From the NCBI GenBank assembly GCA_022822325.1, contig JAJEBW010000018.1:1-64000 (forward strand): 64,000 nucleotides of DNA, given 5' to 3'. The stretch is from Gemmatimonadota bacterium (GTDB taxonomy: Bacteria; Gemmatimonadota; Gemmatimonadetes; Longimicrobiales; Gaopeijiaceae). The position numbers and the translations under genes were made by a program. Below, one piece after another: positions 24,751-34,041 of this stretch (the stretch's first letter is position 1; every line of letters begins with the position of its first letter). The notes under the pieces are model-generated. The model did no database searches. It was not told the origin of the DNA and saw only the letters and a list, made by a program, of their open reading frames with translations.

Positions 24751-26111
24751 TGGCCAGAATCCTGATCATCGACGACGAAGAGTCGGTCGGTATCGCGCTG
24801 CGGCAGCTCTTCGAATACGAAGGGCACCGCGTTCATATCTCCGAGAACGGGCCCGGCGGCCTGATCGACTACCCGGAATTCCGCCCCGACGTCACCTTCC
24901 TCGACGTCAAGATGCCCCGGATGGATGGACTCGAGGTGCTGGATCGCATTCGCGAAGCCGATCCCGCCGCGGTCGTCGTGATGATTTCGGGGCACGGCAC
25001 CATCGGCACCGCCGTGGAGGCCACGCGCAAGGGCGCCTTCGACTTCCTGGAGAAGCCCCTCGACACCGACCGGCTTCTCGTCACCCTGCGCAATGCGCTC
25101 ACCGTCCGCGGCCTCGCCGAGAGCGTGGACCGGCTCATCGGTCCGATCGAGATTCGGCACGACATCGTGGGGGGATCGCGGGTCCTGCGCGCGGTGCTCG
25201 ACCGCATCGACATGGTGGGTCCCACCGACGCGCGGGTTCTGATCACCGGCGAGAACGGAACCGGTAAGGAGCTCACGGCACGAGCGCTGCACCGGCGGTC
25301 GCGGCGGGCGGGCCATCCCTTCGTCGAGGTCAACTGCGCGTCGATCCCGGCCGAACTCATCGAGTCGGAGCTCTTCGGCCATGTGCGCGGTTCCTTCACC
25401 GGAGCGGTCTCCGATCACACCGGCAAGTTCGAGCAGGCGCACCGCGGCACCCTCTTCCTGGACGAAATCGGAGACATGTCGCCGACGGCACAGGCCAAGG
25501 TGCTGCGCGCGCTTCAGGAGGGCGACGTCACCCGGGTCGGGGGCACGAAACCGGTCAAGGTCGATGTGCGGGTGATCGCGGCGACCAACAAGGATCTGGA
25601 CGAACAGATTCGCAAGGGCGAGTTTCGCGAGGATCTGCTCCACCGCCTCAACATGGTCACCATGCGCGTGCCTCCTCTCCGGGAGCGCCGCGACGACATA
25701 CCGATGCTGGTGGCACACTTCGCCGAGCTGGCTCCGAAGCGCTACGGGGTGCCGTCGCGGAGTTTCGACGCCGAGGCGCTGGATGCGCTGGCCGCCCTGA
25801 GCTGGCCCGGCAATGTGCGCGAGTTGAAAAACGCGGTGGTGCGGCTCATGTTGTTGAGCGAGGGCGAGGCGGTGGGTTGCGGCGACGTGGAGCGTTTCGT
25901 GGCGGGAGGGGGAGGCGTGACGGATGCGCCGGAAGGAATGATGGGGCTCCGGACCTTGAGCGAATTCAAGGACGCGGCGGAGCGGGCCTTTATCGACGCC
26001 AGGCTGCGGGAGTGCGAGTGGAATGTGTCGGAAGCCGCGCGGCGGATGGGAATGCCGCGCTCGAACCTCTACAAGAAGATTCAGAGGCATGGGCTGGCGC
26101 GCGGCTCGTGA
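24750..26111 (+). CDS. Sigma-54-dependent response regulator (NtrC/ZraR type)
   Basis: 453 aa. The receiver domain has acidic pocket DDE near 8-10 and phospho-acceptor Asp52 (FLDVKMPRMDG). The AAA+ activator domain has Walker A GENGTGKE (167-174), sigma-54-contacting GSFTGA (214-219) and Walker B GTLFLDEIGD. A C-terminal Fis-type helix-turn-helix ends in AARRMGMPRSNLYKKI. It activates sigma-54 promoters when phosphorylated. Possible partner: the NtrY-like kinase at 11857 (inference; separated by about 9 kb). It starts at the ATG overlapping the thpR stop. Confidence 0.93.
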   Translation: MARILIIDDEESVGIALRQLFEYEGHRVHISENGPGGLIDYPEFRPDVTFLDVKMPRMDGLEVLDRIREADPAAVVVMISGHGTIGTAVEATRKGAFDFLEKPLDTDRLLVTLRNALTVRGLAESVDRLIGPIEIRHDIVGGSRVLRAVLDRIDMVGPTDARVLITGENGTGKELTARALHRRSRRAGHPFVEVNCASIPAELIESELFGHVRGSFTGAVSDHTGKFEQAHRGTLFLDEIGDMSPTAQAKVLRALQEGDVTRVGGTKPVKVDVRVIAATNKDLDEQIRKGEFREDLLHRLNMVTMRVPPLRERRDDIPMLVAHFAELAPKRYGVPSRSFDAEALDALAALSWPGNVRELKNAVVRLMLLSEGEAVGCGDVERFVAGGGGVTDAPEGMMGLRTLSEFKDAAERAFIDARLRECEWNVSEAARRMGMPRSNLYKKIQRHGLARGS

Positions 26112-26144
26112 CCTTGGGAGAGATTTTCAAATGACTGGGAGACA

Positions 26145-27059
26145 ATGACTTCACCACAATTGAAGACTTTGCCGACTCCGACTTTGCCCGGAGCGATTTC
26201 CCTGCGGTCGGCGACCTCGTCGAGGTCAAGAGTGCTGGAGCCGTCGCTGGATCGCTATTACCGGGAAATCAGCCGCTATCCGATGATCGACCGGGAGGAG
26301 GAGGTGCGGCTTGCGCGGGGGATTCGGCGGGGCGAGAACGAAGCCCTCGACAAGCTGGTACGCTCCAATCTGCGCTTTGTCGTGACGGTGTCGCGCAAGT
26401 ACCGGAACCAGGGGGTTCCTCTTCCCGATCTGATCAGCGAAGGGAATCTGGGATTGATCCAGGCGGCGCGGCGCTTTGACGAAACGCGCGGGATCCGCTT
26501 CATCTCCTACGCCGTGTGGTGGATTCGCCAGGCGATCCTGCAGGCGCTCGCCGAGCAGGGCCGGATCGTGCGGCTGCCCGCGGGCCGGGCCCACCAGCTC
26601 CAGAGAGTTGCGCGCCACCGGGCCGAACTCGCTCAGGAGCTGGGCCGCGAACCGAGGGCGATCGAAATCGCCAAGGCGATGGGCGCCAGAGTCGAGAGGG
26701 TTGAGCAGGCGCTGGCCATCATGCCCGCCCACCTTTCGCTCGATGCGCCGGTGGTGGACGGGGAAAGCGCCACTCTCCTGGACAGCCTTCCCGACCTGGC
26801 GTCGCCGGGACCGGAGGAGACGCTTTTCGAGCGGGCGCTGTCCCGGGATCTCGCGGCCGCGCTGGAGACGCTGAGCGGCCGCGAGGCGACGGTGTTGCGG
26901 ATGTACTTCGGTCTGGGGGGCGCCGCTCCGCAGTCGCTGCAGGAGATCGGGTGCAGGTTGGGCATCACCCGCGAACGGGTCCGCCAGATCAAGGAGCACG
27001 CGCTGCACCGGCTCCGCTGCACACCCGCCGGACAGGCGCTCGAGAGCTTCGCTTCCTGA
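26145..27059 (+). CDS. RpoD/RpoS-type sigma-70 factor (group 2)
   Basis: 304 aa. Region 1.2 (SLDRYYREISRYPMI), region 2 (LVRSNLRFVVTVSRKYRNQGVPLPDLISEGNLGL, FDETRGIRFISYAVWWIRQAI), region 3, and region 4 with the HTH (LQEIGCRLGITRERVRQIK) are all present. The protein lacks the long region 1.1/non-conserved insert of primary RpoD, so a group 2 alternative sigma is likely. It directs RNA polymerase to stress or growth-phase promoters. It starts 33 bp after the regulator gene, with GGGAGA before the ATG. Confidence 0.9.
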   Translation: MTSPQLKTLPTPTLPGAISLRSATSSRSRVLEPSLDRYYREISRYPMIDREEEVRLARGIRRGENEALDKLVRSNLRFVVTVSRKYRNQGVPLPDLISEGNLGLIQAARRFDETRGIRFISYAVWWIRQAILQALAEQGRIVRLPAGRAHQLQRVARHRAELAQELGREPRAIEIAKAMGARVERVEQALAIMPAHLSLDAPVVDGESATLLDSLPDLASPGPEETLFERALSRDLAAALETLSGREATVLRMYFGLGGAAPQSLQEIGCRLGITRERVRQIKEHALHRLRCTPAGQALESFAS

Positions 27060-27374
27060 TCCGGGTTCGGCTGCGGCATCCGGCGCCGCCGGGCGATGAT
27101 TCCCGAGCGGGCACAAGCACCAGCCTTGCACCTGAACGCGCGCGGGGAGGTCGGCATGCTTGGCAACGGCCGAAAGACAGGCTTCCGGTCCGGGCGACAG
27201 CGGACACGCGGGCGGCGGCATTCGAGCGGCGTTGCATCCGCGCCGTACCGCCGCCGCCCGCCGGGGGCGGTCCCGTTCCACCCTCCGGTTCCGGGTCCGG
27301 CCATGGAGCCCCCGCGCCCGCCGGAGGCGGCCTGTTGACAACTTCGTCCCGGCGGTGGAGCTTTGGTGTCGCTT
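27060..27374. other. Intergenic region upstream of tRNA-Met
   Basis: No gene is convincing in this GC-rich stretch. Toward its 3' end TTGACA at 27335-27340 is a consensus -35 box about 35 nt before the tRNA; the corresponding -10 (near gagcttt, 27358-27364) is weak. Confidence 0.4.
27335..27364 (+). promoter_or_regulatory. Candidate tRNA promoter
   Basis: A perfect -35 TTGACA (27335-27340) lies about 17-18 nt before a weak -10 (agcttt). Transcription would begin just upstream of the tRNA at 27375. Confidence 0.4.
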
Positions 27375-27448
27375 GCCGGAGTAGCTCAGTTGGTCAGAGC
27401 AGCGGAATCATAATCCGCGTGTCGGGGGTTCAAGTCCCTCCTCCGGCA
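27375..27448 (+). tRNA. tRNA-Met (anticodon CAT)
   Basis: 74-nt cloverleaf: acceptor arms GCCGGAG / CTCCGGC (27375-27381 and 27441-27447), D-arm with AGCTCAGTTGGTCAGAGC, anticodon stem GCGGA / TCCGC around loop ATCATAA (anticodon CAT), and T-arm with GGGGGTTCAAGTCCC. The acceptor starts with a paired G-C, unlike initiator tRNA, so this is the elongator; a tRNA-Ile(CAT) modified by TilS cannot be fully excluded. The 3' CCA is not encoded. Confidence 0.93.
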
Positions 27449-27609
27449 CTGGCCCGGTGGGCCGATTCGCCCGGGCAAGGCGGATCGGCGCCGGGTCCGG
27501 GTCGTCGTTCGTCCGGGGTGGGGCGTCCATTGTGGTCTGCAGGGGACCGAAACCGCGCGTTCGCGCCGAAGTCCGCCGCCGGCTGGGGCCACCCGGGCGA
27601 GGAGCTCTC

Positions 27610-29403
27610 ATGAACGAATCCCCCGCACCGGCCTCTCTTCACCGCCGGATTGCGGTCGACACGCCGGAACATGTGCGCCTGAACTATGCGCTGGCGGATC
27701 TGGGCGCTCGCGCGGCCGCGCTGGCGATCGATCTGCTGATCTCCACCCTGGGTCTGGCTCTGATCGGGATGGCCTTCCGGTACGCGGGGCTCCTCGACGA
27801 TCTGCTGGAATCGCTGGGCAGCACGATTCTCATCTTTGCGATCTTCTTTGTGCAATGGGGATACTTCATCCTCTTCGAGGGGGTCGGCGGCGGACGCACC
27901 CCGGGCAAGCGCGTCATCGGGTTGCGGGTCATTCACACCGGCGGCGAACCGCTCTCCTTCCGCGGCGCCGTGCTCCGCAACCTGATTCGGCTGGTGGACA
28001 TGCAGCCCGTTCCCTCCGGGTTGGCCGGCGCGATCAGCATTGTGGCGACCCGGCGCGCGCAGCGGCTCGGCGATCTCGTGGCCGGAACGATCGTCGTGCG
28101 CGATGTGAGCAGCGGCGAACACCTGGCCGCCGGGATCGAGCTACAGGCCGGGCGCGTGGGCCGTCCCGTGCTCGCGGCGGAGCAGTTCGATCTTCTGGCC
28201 GGCTACATGGCCAGGCGCGAGGGGCTGGAGGGGGTGGTGCGGGCAAGGGTGGCGGTCTCGCTGGCCGAGGCGCTGGACTTCGCGCTGCGGCGGGATCGCG
28301 AGACGAACGATCCGAGCGCCGACGAACGTCTGGTCCGTCTCCATGAGGAAGAGGCGCCCCGGCACGCTGCCCGGCGCGGCGGCGCGAGCTTGCAGGCGGC
28401 GACGATGGCGCGGCAGCAGCGGGAGTCCTGGGCCCGCTACGCCGAGCTGGTCAGGAAAGGCAATCGCAAGGGACTCAAGGCCTTCAGCGAGGACGAGGTC
28501 CGCACCTTCGGAGAGCTCTACCGCGCAATGACGGCCGACCTGGCGCGGGCGCGCACCTACGGGGCCTCGCCGGGGTTGCTCGGTACCATCCAGCGCTGGG
28601 CCGGATCCGGACACAACCTGCTCTACCGGACGCGCGGGCGGGCGGCGGTCTCGGCGGGAAATTGGATTGCGCGGGAGTTTCCCCGCACCGTGCGCCGCTA
28701 CGGCCGGCACCTCCTGTTGGCGTCGGCGATCTTCTACGGCTCCGGAGCGGTGGCCTTTCTGGCCGTGCGCGACGACCCGCTGCTGGGACGGCGGTTGGCG
28801 GGGCCGGGGATGCTGACCCGCGCGGAGCTGATCGAGAAGGGCAATGTCGACGCGACCTATCTTGCGGAGGGGGACGAGTTCGAGGCCACCGACATGCCCG
28901 TCTTCGGGTCCAGCGTGATGACGAACAACATCGGCGTCACCCTTACTGCCTTTGCGGGGGGACTGCTCGCCGGCTGCGGGACGCTCTACATCCTGGTGCT
29001 GAACGGGATGCTTCTGGGCGTCGCCATGGGGGCGTTCGCCAACGAGGGCGTGCTCGGCGTCATCCTCGCCTTCGTCTTCTCCCACGGCTTCATCGAGCTC
29101 ACCGCGATCTGCATTGCCGGCGCGGCGGGCTTCGGGATGGGATCGGCGTTGCTCCTTCCCGGGAGGCGCACGCGCGCGGAGGCCTTGCGGGAACGGGCCC
29201 GGGCCTTCCTCTCGCTGATCGCGGGGACGACTTTCCTGCTCGTCCTGGCGGGCGTCATCGAAGGGTTCATCTCTCCCACCAGCCTTCCGGCCGCCTTCAA
29301 GTTCGGCTTCGGCGGCCTGACCGCGGTGCTGCTCGTCCTGTACCTCGGCTTTGCCGGAAGGGGCGGGTCGCCCGCGGAGCCCGGGGGGACGCCGGCGAGC
29401 TGA
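27610..29403 (+). CDS. RDD-SpoIIM fusion membrane protein
   Basis: 597 aa. The N-terminal part is an RDD domain (Arg-Asp-Asp family; two TM helices near 40-60 and 75-95, GGGRTPGKRVIGLRV). A central soluble region of about 180 residues follows. The C-terminal half is a SpoIIM-like domain with five or so TM helices, containing the FVFSHGFIELTAICIAGAAG stretch typical of that family. In many genomes RDD and SpoIIM proteins are separate neighbours beside DUF58/MoxR genes; here they are fused, and that cluster lies convergently downstream. The ATG at 27610 has GAGGAG upstream. Function unknown; envelope maintenance or transport is inferred. Confidence 0.8.
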   Translation: MNESPAPASLHRRIAVDTPEHVRLNYALADLGARAAALAIDLLISTLGLALIGMAFRYAGLLDDLLESLGSTILIFAIFFVQWGYFILFEGVGGGRTPGKRVIGLRVIHTGGEPLSFRGAVLRNLIRLVDMQPVPSGLAGAISIVATRRAQRLGDLVAGTIVVRDVSSGEHLAAGIELQAGRVGRPVLAAEQFDLLAGYMARREGLEGVVRARVAVSLAEALDFALRRDRETNDPSADERLVRLHEEEAPRHAARRGGASLQAATMARQQRESWARYAELVRKGNRKGLKAFSEDEVRTFGELYRAMTADLARARTYGASPGLLGTIQRWAGSGHNLLYRTRGRAAVSAGNWIAREFPRTVRRYGRHLLLASAIFYGSGAVAFLAVRDDPLLGRRLAGPGMLTRAELIEKGNVDATYLAEGDEFEATDMPVFGSSVMTNNIGVTLTAFAGGLLAGCGTLYILVLNGMLLGVAMGAFANEGVLGVILAFVFSHGFIELTAICIAGAAGFGMGSALLLPGRRTRAEALRERARAFLSLIAGTTFLLVLAGVIEGFISPTSLPAAFKFGFGGLTAVLLVLYLGFAGRGGSPAEPGGTPAS

Positions 29404-29521
29404 GGCGCGAACCGAACGGAACCGGCGACGGGCCCGCAATCGCTCCGGGGCCGCGCCGTGCGGGATGGCTCTGCGGCGACGCGAACCCTCCCCTGCAGGC
29501 GACGGACCGAACGAGACCGGC

Positions 29522-30844
29522 CTAAAGCAGTCCGCGCTCCTTGATCTCGACGTACTTGTCCAGCGTCCGCACCAGCGCATCGCCCGGCGGCGTGTCCACC
29601 ACCAGAACCCCCGACTGGCGCATGATCTGCAGGGTCGTCGCCCGCGCCTGCACCAGCTCCTCGGCGGCGGCCCGGTGCCATGCGCCCTTCTCGTCGGTCA
29701 CCTCGCCGCGGGCGGCGGCCTCCAGCTCCGGGTTGCGAATCGCGATCGCGAGCGGAAGATGCGACCGTCCGATCCGGGTCAGGGAACGCACCAGGGCGCG
29801 CGACACCGAGCGGTCGATCACATCGCAGAAGAGGATCACCAGCGAACGCTTGCGGAAGGTGCGGCCCAGCGTCGCGAAGGCCAGCGGGTAGTTCGGTTCG
29901 ACCAGTCGCGTCTCCACTCCGGCCAGCACCCGCGCCAGTCCCGGGGGATCGGCGCGGCGCGGCGGCGAGATGTGACGGATCCGGTCGTCGAAGACCACCA
30001 CCCCGATCCGGTCTCCGAAGCTCTGGGCCCGGCCGGCCAGCATCATGCAGGCGCCGAGCGCGTAGTCGACCCGTTCTCGCAGCGGCGAAAGTCGTTCCCG
30101 CATCTGCCGTCCGGCATCGATCGCCAGCACCACATTCTGGCTGCGTTCCGCCTCGTAGTTGCGCACCACATGCCGCCGCCGCCGGGCCGACGCCTTCCAG
30201 TCGATGGTGCGCGGATCGTCGCCTTGGACATAGTCGCGCAGACTCTCGAACTCGCGCCCGTCTCCCCACTGCCGGTTGCGCCGCTGCCCCGGAGCGCGCA
30301 GCCGTCGCCGAATGGCGTGTCCGCTGCGGTCGCGAAGGAGATCCCGAACCCCCGGCTGCACCTGGAGGGTGTGCGAGAGCGGGGTCGTCGCGCGCCGCCA
30401 GGCCAGTCCCCAGGGCGAGAAGGTCCGTGTGTGAATGGCTCCCAGCGAGAGGAATCCGCGCGCTCGGGGCAGAAGGGGATAGCGCAGCCGGACCCCGTCC
30501 CGCGCCGGAATTCGCACCGGCCTGCCCTCCTCCCAGTCATCGGCGCCGCCGGGGCCGGAGATGCGTCTCAGGCTCGGATCGAGATCGTCGGTGACGAGCA
30601 CCCGCAGCGTTCGCCCGGTCGGATTGGCCAGGACGAGATCGACCTCGGCAGGGGTGGCCAGCGCGGCGATCCGGGGCGCGGTTCGTTGGGCCAGCGGCGA
30701 CCGGGTGCGCCGTCCATCCAGGAAGAAGAGCAGGAGAATCGCGGCGTCGACCGCCAGTCCCAGGGGCACGCTCGCCGGGAAGATCAGCGAGGAGAGCGCC
30801 AGGAGGACGATGGTGCGCGCGCTCGGAATCAGCGGAATGCGCAC
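29522..30844 (-). CDS. DUF58 domain protein
   Basis: 440 aa. Two N-terminal TM helices (about 10-45) precede an extracellular/Ig-like part and the DUF58 region, with the signature G-x-E-FESLRDYVQGDDPRTIDWKASARRR. A von Willebrand A-like fold follows (VVLAIDAGRQM), though the metal-site motif is DAGRQ rather than canonical DxSxS. DUF58 proteins occur with MoxR ATPases and are thought to act as their membrane-bound vWA-type clients. The leader before its ATG is strongly pyrimidine-rich and lacks a Shine-Dalgarno. Confidence 0.87.
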   Translation of the reverse strand: MRIPLIPSARTIVLLALSSLIFPASVPLGLAVDAAILLLFFLDGRRTRSPLAQRTAPRIAALATPAEVDLVLANPTGRTLRVLVTDDLDPSLRRISGPGGADDWEEGRPVRIPARDGVRLRYPLLPRARGFLSLGAIHTRTFSPWGLAWRRATTPLSHTLQVQPGVRDLLRDRSGHAIRRRLRAPGQRRNRQWGDGREFESLRDYVQGDDPRTIDWKASARRRRHVVRNYEAERSQNVVLAIDAGRQMRERLSPLRERVDYALGACMMLAGRAQSFGDRIGVVVFDDRIRHISPPRRADPPGLARVLAGVETRLVEPNYPLAFATLGRTFRKRSLVILFCDVIDRSVSRALVRSLTRIGRSHLPLAIAIRNPELEAAARGEVTDEKGAWHRAAAEELVQARATTLQIMRQSGVLVVDTPPGDALVRTLDKYVEIKERGLL

Positions 30845-30980
30845 GCTCGGCCTTCGGGGAAATGGAGGAATTGCGGCTTCATGGCGGGTGGGCGAGGTGG
30901 AAGGGGAATGTGGATGGGGAATGGAGGAAGAGCGGGACGAAGGGACGAGAAGGGCGAAGGGAGGGAAGGGGAAGCGCGGC
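30845..30980 (-). other. Pyrimidine-rich spacer (sense strand) before DUF58 gene
   Basis: The + strand reads almost entirely G and A from about 30880 to 30970, so the mRNA-sense strand is a C/T tract with CCCTTC-like units. It separates the MoxR stop from the DUF58 start. No hairpin or gene is evident. Confidence 0.5.
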
Positions 30981-31982
30981 CTACCGCGGCGCCTCGAGAG
31001 TCTCCAGAAGCGACCTCAGCTCTTCGTCCGACGAGCGTCCCTCGACCTCGGCCTCGGCGGTGAGCACCACCCGGTGGCGCAGGACCGGGAAGGAGAGCGA
31101 CTTCACGTCGTCGGGTGCGACGAAGTCGCGGCCGCGCAGAAAGGCCTCGGCGCGGGCGGCCTGGAAGAGGGCCACGCCGGCGCGGGGACTCGCCCCCAGG
31201 ACGAAGGCGCTGTCGTCGCGGGTGGCGCGCACGATCCCGGTGACGTAGCGCCGCACGCGTTCATCCATGTGCACTCCGTTGACCGCCGCCCGCATGGCCA
31301 GCAGCGCGTCGCGCTCCAAAGCCTCGGCGATCGGATAGCTGGCTTCGTCGTCGGCGCGGAAACCGGCCTCGTGGCGGTCCAGAATCGCCGCTTCCGCTTC
31401 CTGCGGGGGATAGTCCACCACGATCTTCATCAAGAACCGGTCCACCTGCGCCTCCGGCAGCGGATAGGTCCCCTCGTATTCGACCGGATTCTGCGTGGCG
31501 AAGACGGTGAAGGGACCGGGCAGCGGGCGCGTCCGCCCATCCACCGTGACCTGCCGTTCCTCCATCGACTCGAGGAGCGCGGCCTGGGTTTTCGGCGGCG
31601 CGCGGTTGATCTCGTCGGCCAGGAGCAGATCGGCGAAGACGGGACCCGGCCGCCAGGCGAAGCCCGAGTCGGAGAGGATGTTGACCCCCACCAGGTCGGT
31701 CGGCATGAGATCGGGGGTGAACTGAACGCGGCCGAAATCGAGACCGAGTCCGCGAGAGAGGGCGCGCACGGCGAGGGTCTTGGCGGTGCCGGGGACGCCT
31801 TCGAGGAGCGCATGGCCGCGGGCGAGGAGGGTGATCATGAGCTGCCTGAGCACCGTTTCCTGGCCGAGGACGACCTCTTCGAGCTGGGCGAGCAGCCGCA
31901 GCGCGGGATCCGGGGAGCCTGCGGACCGGGAGTTCGTGGCCGGGTGGTCGGTGGTTGGGGAATCCGTGGTTGGGGAAGTCAA
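30981..31982 (-). CDS. MoxR-family AAA+ ATPase
   Basis: 333 aa. Walker A GVPGTAKT (62-69), Walker [21 protein letters not shown], and sensor 1 [22 protein letters not shown] are diagnostic of MoxR ATPases, which act as chaperones for vWA-domain partners. The start is TTG at 31982: AAGGAGG lies 8 nt upstream and the TTGA overlaps the DUF4350 stop; the long upstream extension is antisense filler. The N-terminal 20 residues are a Thr/Pro/Ser repeat-like tail ([13 protein letters not shown]). Partner: the DUF58 protein downstream. Confidence 0.9.
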   Translation of the reverse strand: MTSPTTDSPTTDHPATNSRSAGSPDPALRLLAQLEEVVLGQETVLRQLMITLLARGHALLEGVPGTAKTLAVRALSRGLGLDFGRVQFTPDLMPTDLVGVNILSDSGFAWRPGPVFADLLLADEINRAPPKTQAALLESMEERQVTVDGRTRPLPGPFTVFATQNPVEYEGTYPLPEAQVDRFLMKIVVDYPPQEAEAAILDRHEAGFRADDEASYPIAEALERDALLAMRAAVNGVHMDERVRRYVTGIVRATRDDSAFVLGASPRAGVALFQAARAEAFLRGRDFVAPDDVKSLSFPVLRHRVVLTAEAEVEGRSSDEELRSLLETLEAPR

Positions 31983-33301
31983 GAACCAGCCCTCCTTGCG
32001 AGGTGTTCGTCGATGCCGGCGGCAATGGCGGCCAGCTCCGGCGGATTGGCGTGAAGAGCGCGGCGGACGCGCGCGAGGGAGGAGTCCGGGCCCTCGCCGC
32101 CCTCCAGACGCGTCAGCAGGGCGTCGGCGTCGGCGGTGTCGCGGGGTGGAGGAAGACGGGCGGCGCGGGCCAGGCGGGCCAGAAGGAGGAGCGCCGCCGT
32201 GCGCGAGGCCCCGGCCTTGCGGTAGAGGTCTCCCAGCGCCGAGACGTGCTCGAGGGGCGACCGCCGCTTGCGGTCGGGAGGGGCGACGGTGGGGGTGGGA
32301 GCGCCGAAGCGCAGACCGCCGCAGGCCAGCGCCAGGAAGACGACCAGGGAAAGATGGAGGAGGACGCGCCCGACCGGATGCCCGGTAGCGAAGTCCGCAA
32401 GCGTCTCCGCCTGGCTGCGCTGGCCGCCGATTTCCTGGTGGAATTCGGCGAAAAACACGGTGTCGGCGGCGGCGGTCCCGGCCAGGACTGCCCGGATGGC
32501 GAGCGCGGCCAGCGGCGACTCGGCGGCGTTCCCGTTCGAGAGCGGCCGACTCTCCGAGAGCACCGTGACGCGGCCCTCGCCCAGGCGCATCTCGGCCGCG
32601 GCCATCCACTCCTGTCCCTCGCTGTCGCGGACGGTCAGGAGGGGGACGACCTCGCCCGCCGCGTCCACGAAGCGGAAACCATGGGTCAGCCTTCCGACCT
32701 CGTCGGACAGGCCGGCGGTCAGGGGATGCGAGGCCCAGGCCGGGTCCTCCAGGTAGCGGTCGCGGAACTGGTCCTCCTGGGTTCGGTAGCGAAAGCGGAC
32801 GCCGATCGAATCCATGAATTGGCTGCGCCGGGGAGAACGGCTCAGCCCCGCCGGCGCCCTGTAGACCGGCACATGGACGAGCGTCCCGCCGCCGCGCACC
32901 AGATCCAGAAGGGCGGTGATCTCGCGTGGGGTGAGGGGGAGGCGTGGCCGGATCAGAACGAAGGTCCCCCGCACCGGATCCGCCTCCACCAGCGGGGTGA
33001 ATCGCGGCGCCACCGGCCGCCCAAGGCGTTCGATCGCGCGGGCGAAGGCGGCGATTCCGTCGGGCGTGGTGCGGAGCGAGCTGCGTATCGTGACCCGGTC
33101 GCTGCTCCGTTCCCCCTGCGGCCGCGCCAGAAAGGCGGCGACCAGCGCAATGGCCAGCACCCCGAACAGAAGAAGCGTCGGTCGGTCGCGAATCCTGCGG
33201 GGCCGCTCCCCCGGCTTCGAAGGGATTCCGCCCGGCGCCCGCGCTCCGTCCACCGGCTCCGCGACGCCCCCGCGCCTTCGCCCGACTGCGTCCCCGCTCA
33301 C
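31979..33301 (-). CDS. DUF4350 domain membrane protein
   Basis: 440 aa. One N-terminal TM helix (about 40-60) is followed by a periplasmic domain ([23 protein letters not shown]) typical of DUF4350, a second TM near 325-345, and a C-terminal cytoplasmic helical part. It belongs to the widespread DUF4129-DUF4350-MoxR-DUF58 cluster of unknown physiological role. Its GTG start overlaps the upstream stop by 4 bp (GTGA), and its stop overlaps the MoxR TTG start. Confidence 0.8.
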   Translation of the reverse strand: MSGDAVGRRRGGVAEPVDGARAPGGIPSKPGERPRRIRDRPTLLLFGVLAIALVAAFLARPQGERSSDRVTIRSSLRTTPDGIAAFARAIERLGRPVAPRFTPLVEADPVRGTFVLIRPRLPLTPREITALLDLVRGGGTLVHVPVYRAPAGLSRSPRRSQFMDSIGVRFRYRTQEDQFRDRYLEDPAWASHPLTAGLSDEVGRLTHGFRFVDAAGEVVPLLTVRDSEGQEWMAAAEMRLGEGRVTVLSESRPLSNGNAAESPLAALAIRAVLAGTAAADTVFFAEFHQEIGGQRSQAETLADFATGHPVGRVLLHLSLVVFLALACGGLRFGAPTPTVAPPDRKRRSPLEHVSALGDLYRKAGASRTAALLLLARLARAARLPPPRDTADADALLTRLEGGEGPDSSLARVRRALHANPPELAAIAAGIDEHLARRAGS

Positions 33302-34023
33302 CGCTCCGCCCCCGCATCGTCTTCGGCCGCCGCCGCGACCTCGCAGCCGGCCGCGCGCGCCATCCGGGCCAGACCGGCGAAGCGGTCCGAGGTCGGTTCA
33401 TCCTGCCCGAAGGAAAAATCCTCGAATTCGCGCAGAAAACGCCCCCCGGCTCCAGCTCCCGCCCCCGCGCTTCGCCGAATTTCCAGCGCATAGTCGCCCG
33501 GCGTCTTCGAGCCGTGAAAGGCCAGCGTCCCTTCCGCCTCCAGACTCAGCAGGAACCCCTGGTAGAGCGCCGTCGCGGCCGGTCGCAGCTCGCCCCTTCC
33601 CGCCCGCCGCTGCGCGCTCAGAATCCACTCGGCCGCCGTCCGGGGAAGAATCTCCGGATCGTCCTCCGCCCCTTCGCTCCCCCGCAGCTCCGGCGCATGA
33701 CGCCGCGCCAGGGCGATGATCGCCACCAGCACGGCCGCCGTCACCGCCGCCGCCAGCAGCTCCGGCAGAATCCCCCCATCTTCCCCAAAGAGATTGACCA
33801 GCCAATTCCAGAGCCGCCGCAACCTCAGGAAAAACTCCTCCAGCAGGACCGCCCAGAGCGGCGGCTGCGCCTCGAAGGTCGCGAACTCCGGTGCGGCCAA
33901 GATTTCTCGCAGCGTTTCCGACACCTCCTCGGGGGAGGGAAGCTGTCGCGCGGGCGCACGGATTCCGGAATTCGCCATCCCCGAGATCATCCCCGAAATC
34001 GCCGTGCCCGACATCGCCGGCAT
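33298..34023 (-). CDS. DUF4129 domain membrane protein
   Basis: 241 aa. An amphipathic stretch containing LWNWLVNLF is followed by one TM helix (about 90-108) and a cytoplasmic C-terminus with the DUF4129 pattern ([30 protein letters not shown]). The N-terminus is repetitive ([16 protein letters not shown]) with several in-frame ATGs, arising from a 12-bp imperfect tandem repeat; translation may start at any of them. It is the second gene of the minus-strand cluster, 18 bp after the polytopic membrane protein. Confidence 0.78.
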   Translation of the reverse strand: MPAMSGTAISGMISGMANSGIRAPARQLPSPEEVSETLREILAAPEFATFEAQPPLWAVLLEEFFLRLRRLWNWLVNLFGEDGGILPELLAAAVTAAVLVAIIALARRHAPELRGSEGAEDDPEILPRTAAEWILSAQRRAGRGELRPAATALYQGFLLSLEAEGTLAFHGSKTPGDYALEIRRSAGAGAGAGGRFLREFEDFSFGQDEPTSDRFAGLARMARAAGCEVAAAAEDDAGAER

Positions 34024-34041
34024 CGCCCGGGCGGTTCCCGC

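Noticed and set aside
24750-26111. Direct kinase-regulator pairing of this sigma-54 regulator with an adjacent gene
   Set aside because: Its immediate neighbours are thpR and a sigma-70 factor, not a kinase; pairing with the kinase at 11857 is only a suggestion.
27060-27334. Possible structured RNA upstream of the tRNA
   Set aside because: I compared it with SRP RNA, tmRNA, RNase P and cobalamin riboswitch signatures and found no match on either strand.
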